19,332 nt of DNA from Akkermansia muciniphila. GTDB taxonomy: Bacteria; Verrucomicrobiota; Verrucomicrobiia; Limisphaerales; SXTU01. Location of the stretch: the NCBI GenBank assembly GCA_945872195.1, contig CAMBZO010000007.1, forward strand, positions 1 through 19,332. Reading direction: 5' to 3'. This document shows, piece after piece, positions 16,080-19,332 of this stretch. Below the pieces are notes generated by a model. The model saw only the letters and a program-made list of their open reading frames with translations. It had not been told where the DNA came from and did not search any database. Position 1 is the first letter of the stretch, and every line of letters begins with the position of its first letter. The position numbers were made by a program, and so were the translations under genes.

Positions 16080-16658
16080 TCACATGGCCCTCCCAATCTT
16101 TTCCTCGACGCATTGCTTGAGCTGCGCGCGGAGCCTGAAAAGCGCCTGCCACACGGCGTTCTCGGTGCGCGCGAGCTTGGCGGCGATGGTCTCGATGGGC
16201 TGGTCTTGCGCGTATTTTAGCTCGACGAGTTCCTGCATGTGCGGCGGCAGGCTGGCGAGACATTCGCGCAGGTGCTCGACCTCGGCGGATTCGCCAGCGC
16301 CGGGGCCGGTCATGAGGCTGCGCTCCAGCTCGCGGGCGCGGGCGTAGTTGAACTGGTTCTGCTGCTCGCGGGCGTAGCGTTGCACCTCGGCGCGGATGAG
16401 GTTCGCGGCGATGGCCCGCAGCCACGCGCGGAAACTCGTGCCGGCGGTGAACCCGGCGAGGTTGCGGAAGGCGAAGACGAACGTCTCGTGCGCCAGCTCG
16501 TCCACAAGGTGCGCGACGGGGAGCTTGAGGGCGATGAACGCGCGGAGATGGTCGAGGTGCGTTTCCACGAGCGGCTCGAAGGCCGCGGTGTCGCCCGCCT
16601 GCACGGCGCGGATGAGCGCGGCTTCGGCGGCGGAGTTGGTGGTGGCGTCGGCGAGCAT
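16080..16658 (-). CDS. ECF-type RNA polymerase sigma factor (second pair)
   Basis: This encodes 192 residues from ATG 16658 (MLADATTN); an in-frame GTG lies 12 bases upstream, and a TTG further up (16730) is unlikely because it would put the promoter-like element inside the gene. Region 2 spans about residues 27-95, with LVDELAHETFVFAFRNL and the FRAWLRAIAANLIRAEVQR helix. Region 4 spans about 130-186, with ELVELKYAQDQPIETIA and a helix-turn-helix at LARTENAVWQALFRLRAQL. The short form lacking regions 1 and 3 fits the ECF class. The anti-sigma-like fusion gene follows. A GTAAG...GCTATA element directly upstream is shared with two nearby - strand genes, so this factor probably drives its own transcription and theirs. 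Confidence 0.93.
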   Translation of the reverse strand: MLADATTNSAAEAALIRAVQAGDTAAFEPLVETHLDHLRAFIALKLPVAHLVDELAHETFVFAFRNLAGFTAGTSFRAWLRAIAANLIRAEVQRYAREQQNQFNYARARELERSLMTGPGAGESAEVEHLRECLASLPPHMQELVELKYAQDQPIETIAAKLARTENAVWQALFRLRAQLKQCVEEKIGRAM

Positions 16659-16673
16659 GAGCTTCTGCACGGA

Positions 16674-16700
16674 TATAGCGGCGAGGGGTGGAAAACTTAC
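16674..16700 (-). promoter_or_regulatory. Putative autoregulated ECF-type promoter of the sigma gene
   Basis: On the - strand this reads GTAAG, TTT, TCC, spacer, then GCTATA, with 16 bases between the boxes (one more than in the other two copies). It ends 15 bases before the ATG at 16658. ECF factors commonly transcribe their own genes (established); that this one does is inferred from the shared motif. Confidence 0.65.
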
Positions 16701-16766
16701 AGAGAATTTTTTGGGCAACTCGCCGGACAACTGTCATTTGGCATCGGGTCGAACTTCGCGCGTGAA

Positions 16767-17760
16767 ATGGCCCGGTGATTGCGTGACCATCAGCCTTGGA
16801 TAAAGATCTTGCTGGTGGATGACGCGGATGTGTTCCAGCAGTCAGTGGCGAACCTGCTGGGCACGCGCGGGCATGAGGTCATCGAAGCGGAGAACGGCTT
16901 GACCGGCCTGAAGCTCGCGCGCACCCACCTGCCCGATGTCATCGTCAGCGACATCGTCATGAGCCAGGTGGACGGCTACGTGATGACCGCCTTGCTGCGC
17001 CAGCATCCCACCACGGCGGACATTCCCCTCCTGCTCATCACCGGCGAGGCCGACCCCAAGGGCATACGCAAGGGCATGACCCTCGGCGCGGACGATTACA
17101 TCGCCAAACCGTTCAAGATGGACGAACTCGTCGCCGCGCTGGAGCTGCGCGTGCATCGGCGCAGCCGCTCAACACCATCTTCGACGCATCACGGTCGCTT
17201 GCCGCCGCCGCTCAGACGCCCACCGCCGAGGAACTCAGCGCGCTTGCCGAAGCTCTCTCCACCGCCGGCCTGCGCCAAGGCCTCACCACCGACGCCGGAG
17301 TTGTCGTGGCGGCGCAAGCCCGGCAGTGCGCCGAGGCCGGCAATCGCGCGCGCGACCTCCAACTAAAAACCACGCCCGGCTCCGCCGCCATCGCTGAGCC
17401 CCACCTCGCCAAGCTGGTCGAAGAACTGGTCGGCAACGCCTTTCAATATTCGCCCTCCGACACGTCGGTCACGGTGCAGAGCTACGACGACGGCCACGAT
17501 TTCCTGCTCACCGTCACAGACACGGGCCGGGGATGCCTCCGGAAAAAGTCGCAAACCTGAACCAGTCTGCGCCCGCCGCGCGCACGACCTCCGAGTCACA
17601 CATGACCGGGCTTGGATTGCCAATCGCCCGACGGCTGGCCGAGCTTCACGGCGGCAAGCTCCTGCTCACCAGCGAGCCGGGCAAGGGCTCCACCGCCCGC
17701 GTGACTCTGCCGGACCAGCCTCCCGCCGCGCCTGCGCCAGTGGACGAGTTGGCGCCATGA
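16767..17760 (+). pseudogene. Decayed response regulator / histidine kinase hybrid
   Basis: A nearly intact receiver domain is read from 16779 (TTG) to about 17155. Numbered from that TTG, it has Asp14/Asp15, phosphoacceptor Asp58 (VSDIVM), Thr87 and Lys109 (AKPF). Around 17150-17160 the homologous frame shifts to one giving QPLNTIFDASRSLAAAAQTP and a kinase ATP-binding N-box (HLAKLVEELVGNAFQYSP), up to DTGRG. At the G-run 17529-17532 the frame shifts again to MPPEKVANL, then TGLGLPIARRLAELHGG, and a stop at 17758-17760. Both shifts fit loss of one base. The expected phosphoacceptor (S-H-E-L-R-type) sequence before QPLNTI is missing. An ATG at 16767 is in frame with the receiver but separated from it by a TGA at 16776. 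If expressed at all, only a lone receiver would be made. Assembly errors could explain the single-base shifts but not the lost H-box. Confidence 0.82.
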
Positions 17761-17780
17761 TCGTTTTCTCCAGCGCAGGC

Positions 17781-17888
17781 GTTACAACTTTCCGCCGCCG
17801 CCTGGGTTTTCCTACAAGTGACTACTCCGGTCGCGACGGATTGCAGGTGCTGGTTTCATGTTTGCAAAGTCGCACGGGCTGGTAGGGT
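17781..17888 (+). promoter_or_regulatory. Candidate promoter region of the lipoprotein gene
   Basis: The 170-base gap before the lipoprotein holds TTGCAA (17862-17867) and, 15 bases on, TAGGGT preceded by TGG (17883-17888), a weak sigma-70-like pair with an extended -10. Further upstream, ACAACTTTCC (17784-17793) resembles an ECF-type -35 box but has no convincing partner. Both are tentative. Confidence 0.25.
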
Positions 17889-17930
17889 GCGCGGCACCGA
17901 GTCCGTCAAATCATCACCCTTGTTGAAATC

Positions 17931-19022
17931 ATGAACGCCAACACCAATCTCGCCCGCCACCTGAAACTCCTTCGCTTGGGCCTGCTGCTCGTGCTCTGCG
18001 CCGGACTGCTGCCGCTCGCTGCCTGCAAGAAAAAGGAAGCTGCCGCCGCTACAGATGCAGCAGGTGCAGCACCCGCTGTCGGCGCTCCGACGGAAGCGAC
18101 ACCGAAGGATGAGCCGTCCTTCGAATTGAAGGCCAAGTGGTCCGAAGGTCAGCGCCTCGTGGTCCAGATCGTAACCCACACGGAAAGCGAAATGACCAAC
18201 CCGGCAGTGCCACAGCCCATCACGACAGAGAATTTAACGACTCTGGAAATTGCTTTCATTGCGAGTAAGGAGCAGGAGGCTGGCGGTCGCGAAGTTGAGG
18301 TCGAGATCGCGTCCGTCAAGGTGGAAAACAAAGTGGCCGGAAAATTTGTCCCCATGTTTGACCCCAAAGGTGATCCGAAGGCTGAGCGCGCAAACCCCTC
18401 AGCGGGCGCATTCAGAAAGCTTCTAAGCTCGCGCGTGAAATATCAGATCGACGCGGCCGGAAGTGTCTCCAAGGTGGACGGCCTGACGCAACTGGTAACC
18501 CGGGTCACTACGGGCCAGCCGCCGCAATCCCAATTCCTGATTCGCACACTCCTCGCTGAGGACACGGTTCGCGGATGGAATACCCTCCACCAAAACCTTC
18601 CCACCAACTCCGTCAAAGCTGGCGATACGTGGGGAAGCACCCGCGACCTGCCCCTTGGCATCGCCAAGTTTGAGGTGAACACGACGAACACCTTCAAAGG
18701 ATGGGAGCAACGGGGCAACAAGAAGGTCGCCAAGTTTGAGACGGTCGGCGTCATCACGACCAAGGGCACCGCTACCACGTCGATCACGATCGTCGAAGGC
18801 GCAACCGTCACCGGCACCTCCTGGTATGAACCCACTCTCGGGGTCATCACGGAGAGCGACACCACCGCGAACTTCAGCATCAACATCTCCCAAGCCACCG
18901 GGCAGGCGATCGTTTCCAAGGTCAAAACCAAGACGACCAGCAAGCTCATCGAGGGTAGAGCGCCCGGTGCCGAGCCCGCCGCTGCGCCCCCTGCTGATAA
19001 GAAGCCTGTGGAGAAAAAGTAG
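17931..19022 (+). CDS. Secreted lipoprotein, DUF6263-like
   Basis: This encodes 363 residues. The N-terminus has a basic start (ARHLKLLRLG), a hydrophobic core and the lipobox LAAC with the lipidated Cys at residue 32, so the mature protein is membrane-anchored. An Ala-rich linker follows (about 36-62). The body begins with ELKAKWSEGQRLVVQIVTHTES and continues as beta-rich sequence, with GDTWGSTRDLPLGIAKFEV near the middle and GTSWYEPTLGVITESDT near the C-terminal end. This layout agrees with my recollection of the DUF6263 family of Planctomycetes and Verrucomicrobia, whose function is unknown. The tail is Ala/Pro/Lys-rich and probably disordered. The stop TAG shares its last base with the GTG start of the next gene, so the two are probably co-expressed. 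Base use is similar to its neighbours. Confidence 0.85.
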   Translation: MNANTNLARHLKLLRLGLLLVLCAGLLPLAACKKKEAAAATDAAGAAPAVGAPTEATPKDEPSFELKAKWSEGQRLVVQIVTHTESEMTNPAVPQPITTENLTTLEIAFIASKEQEAGGREVEVEIASVKVENKVAGKFVPMFDPKGDPKAERANPSAGAFRKLLSSRVKYQIDAAGSVSKVDGLTQLVTRVTTGQPPQSQFLIRTLLAEDTVRGWNTLHQNLPTNSVKAGDTWGSTRDLPLGIAKFEVNTTNTFKGWEQRGNKKVAKFETVGVITTKGTATTSITIVEGATVTGTSWYEPTLGVITESDTTANFSINISQATGQAIVSKVKTKTTSKLIEGRAPGAEPAAAPPADKKPVEKK

Positions 19023-19332
19023 TGAGCCAAAAAACCCTTCTCATCTTCTCCCTCGTGATGAACGTCGCGTTCGGCGCGATGCTCTTGCGATCGAAGCCCG
19101 TCGCGCCGCCCGTCGCGCTCGCGCCCGCGCAAACCAAGGCCGCGCCCTTCGTCCCCGCCACTCCGGCCGCAGCCAAGACGCGCACCGTCACTCAAGTCGT
19201 CACTAATACCGTCGCGCAGAAGTTTGATTGGAACGCCGTCGAGTCCGACGACTACAAGAAATACATCGCCAACCTCCGCGCCATCGGCTGCCCGGAGGAG
19301 ACCATCCGCGACATCATCACCGCCGACGTCAA
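19022..19332 (+). CDS. Small membrane-anchored protein, verrucomicrobial type (3' partial)
   Basis: A GTG at 19022, overlapping the preceding TAG by one base, opens a frame that runs to the window end (103 residues seen). Residues 5-22 (TLLIFSLVMNVAFGAMLL) form a single membrane anchor, and an Ala/Pro-rich linker follows (about 24-60). Then comes KFDWNAVESDDYKKYIANL, followed by RAIGCPEETIRDIITADV. I recognise that block as recurring at the start of uncharacterised Verrucomicrobiota proteins, where it is followed by a long helical region; the rest is outside the window. Function unknown. The start is chosen from the overlap and because it gives an N-terminal anchor; an ATG at 19058 would cut the anchor in half. 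Confidence 0.75.
   Translation, partial: MSQKTLLIFSLVMNVAFGAMLLRSKPVAPPVALAPAQTKAAPFVPATPAAAKTRTVTQVVTNTVAQKFDWNAVESDDYKKYIANLRAIGCPEETIRDIITADV

Noticed and set aside
15986..16096. N-terminal extension of the anti-sigma fusion protein
   Set aside because: It would translate the intergenic palindrome and the end of the sigma gene; the MISDDQLIAYLAG start fits the family.
16659..16730. Longer sigma factor starting at TTG 16730
   Set aside because: The extension would contain the shared promoter-like element and adds no sigma-factor motif.
1..19332. tRNA or rRNA genes, CRISPR arrays, insertion sequences
   Set aside because: No cloverleaf-like or rRNA-like stretch, no spaced direct repeats of array type and no transposase motif were seen; repeats are limited to short palindromes.

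Overview
The window (19,332 bases, high GC) looks like a chromosomal segment of a Verrucomicrobiota bacterium, probably of the Pedosphaera/Limisphaera kind. This is recognition from memory of protein types, not a database result. The signs are: two ECF sigma factors each paired with a large membrane-anchored anti-sigma-like protein; a giant secreted Ig/LamG/Calx-beta enzyme ending in an FYRV-type C-terminal module; tandem secreted proteins built from small 'NGD-x-L-x-G' beta units; and a 3'-edge protein with a DY-x-x-YIANLRAIGCPE-type motif that I associate with this phylum.

Layout. Bases 1-4219 (+ strand): three overlapping, paralogous secreted proteins (the first cut by the window edge). 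Bases 4281-13828 (- strand): read in transcription order, a 2,483-residue secreted protein with an alpha/beta-hydrolase esterase and a clan GH-A glycoside hydrolase-like domain, then an ECF sigma factor and a 4-base-overlapping anti-sigma-like gene. Bases 13829-13998: spacer with two inverted copies of a REP-like palindrome. Bases 13999-16658 (- strand): in transcription order, a second ECF sigma factor, an anti-sigma-like protein fused to a secreted-type domain, and a small secreted protein. Bases 16767-17760 (+): a decayed response-regulator/histidine-kinase hybrid (two frameshifts, a possible early stop, missing H-box). Bases 17931-19332 (+): a lipoprotein and a small membrane-anchored protein running off the window.

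Most interesting result: on the - strand, the ECF sigma gene at 16658, the small secreted gene at 14391 and the giant enzyme gene at 13828 are each preceded by the same bipartite element, GTAAG-N3-TCC-N8/9-GCTATW (with 15-16 bases between GTAAG and GCTAT). It looks like one ECF-type promoter class and predicts a local autoregulated regulon: envelope sensor (anti-sigma fusion), ECF factor, and secreted esterase/glycosidase plus a small secreted protein. The giant gene is followed after 48 bases by the second sigma/anti-sigma pair, which has no copy of this element of its own, so a sigma cascade is possible. All regulatory statements are inference from sequence.
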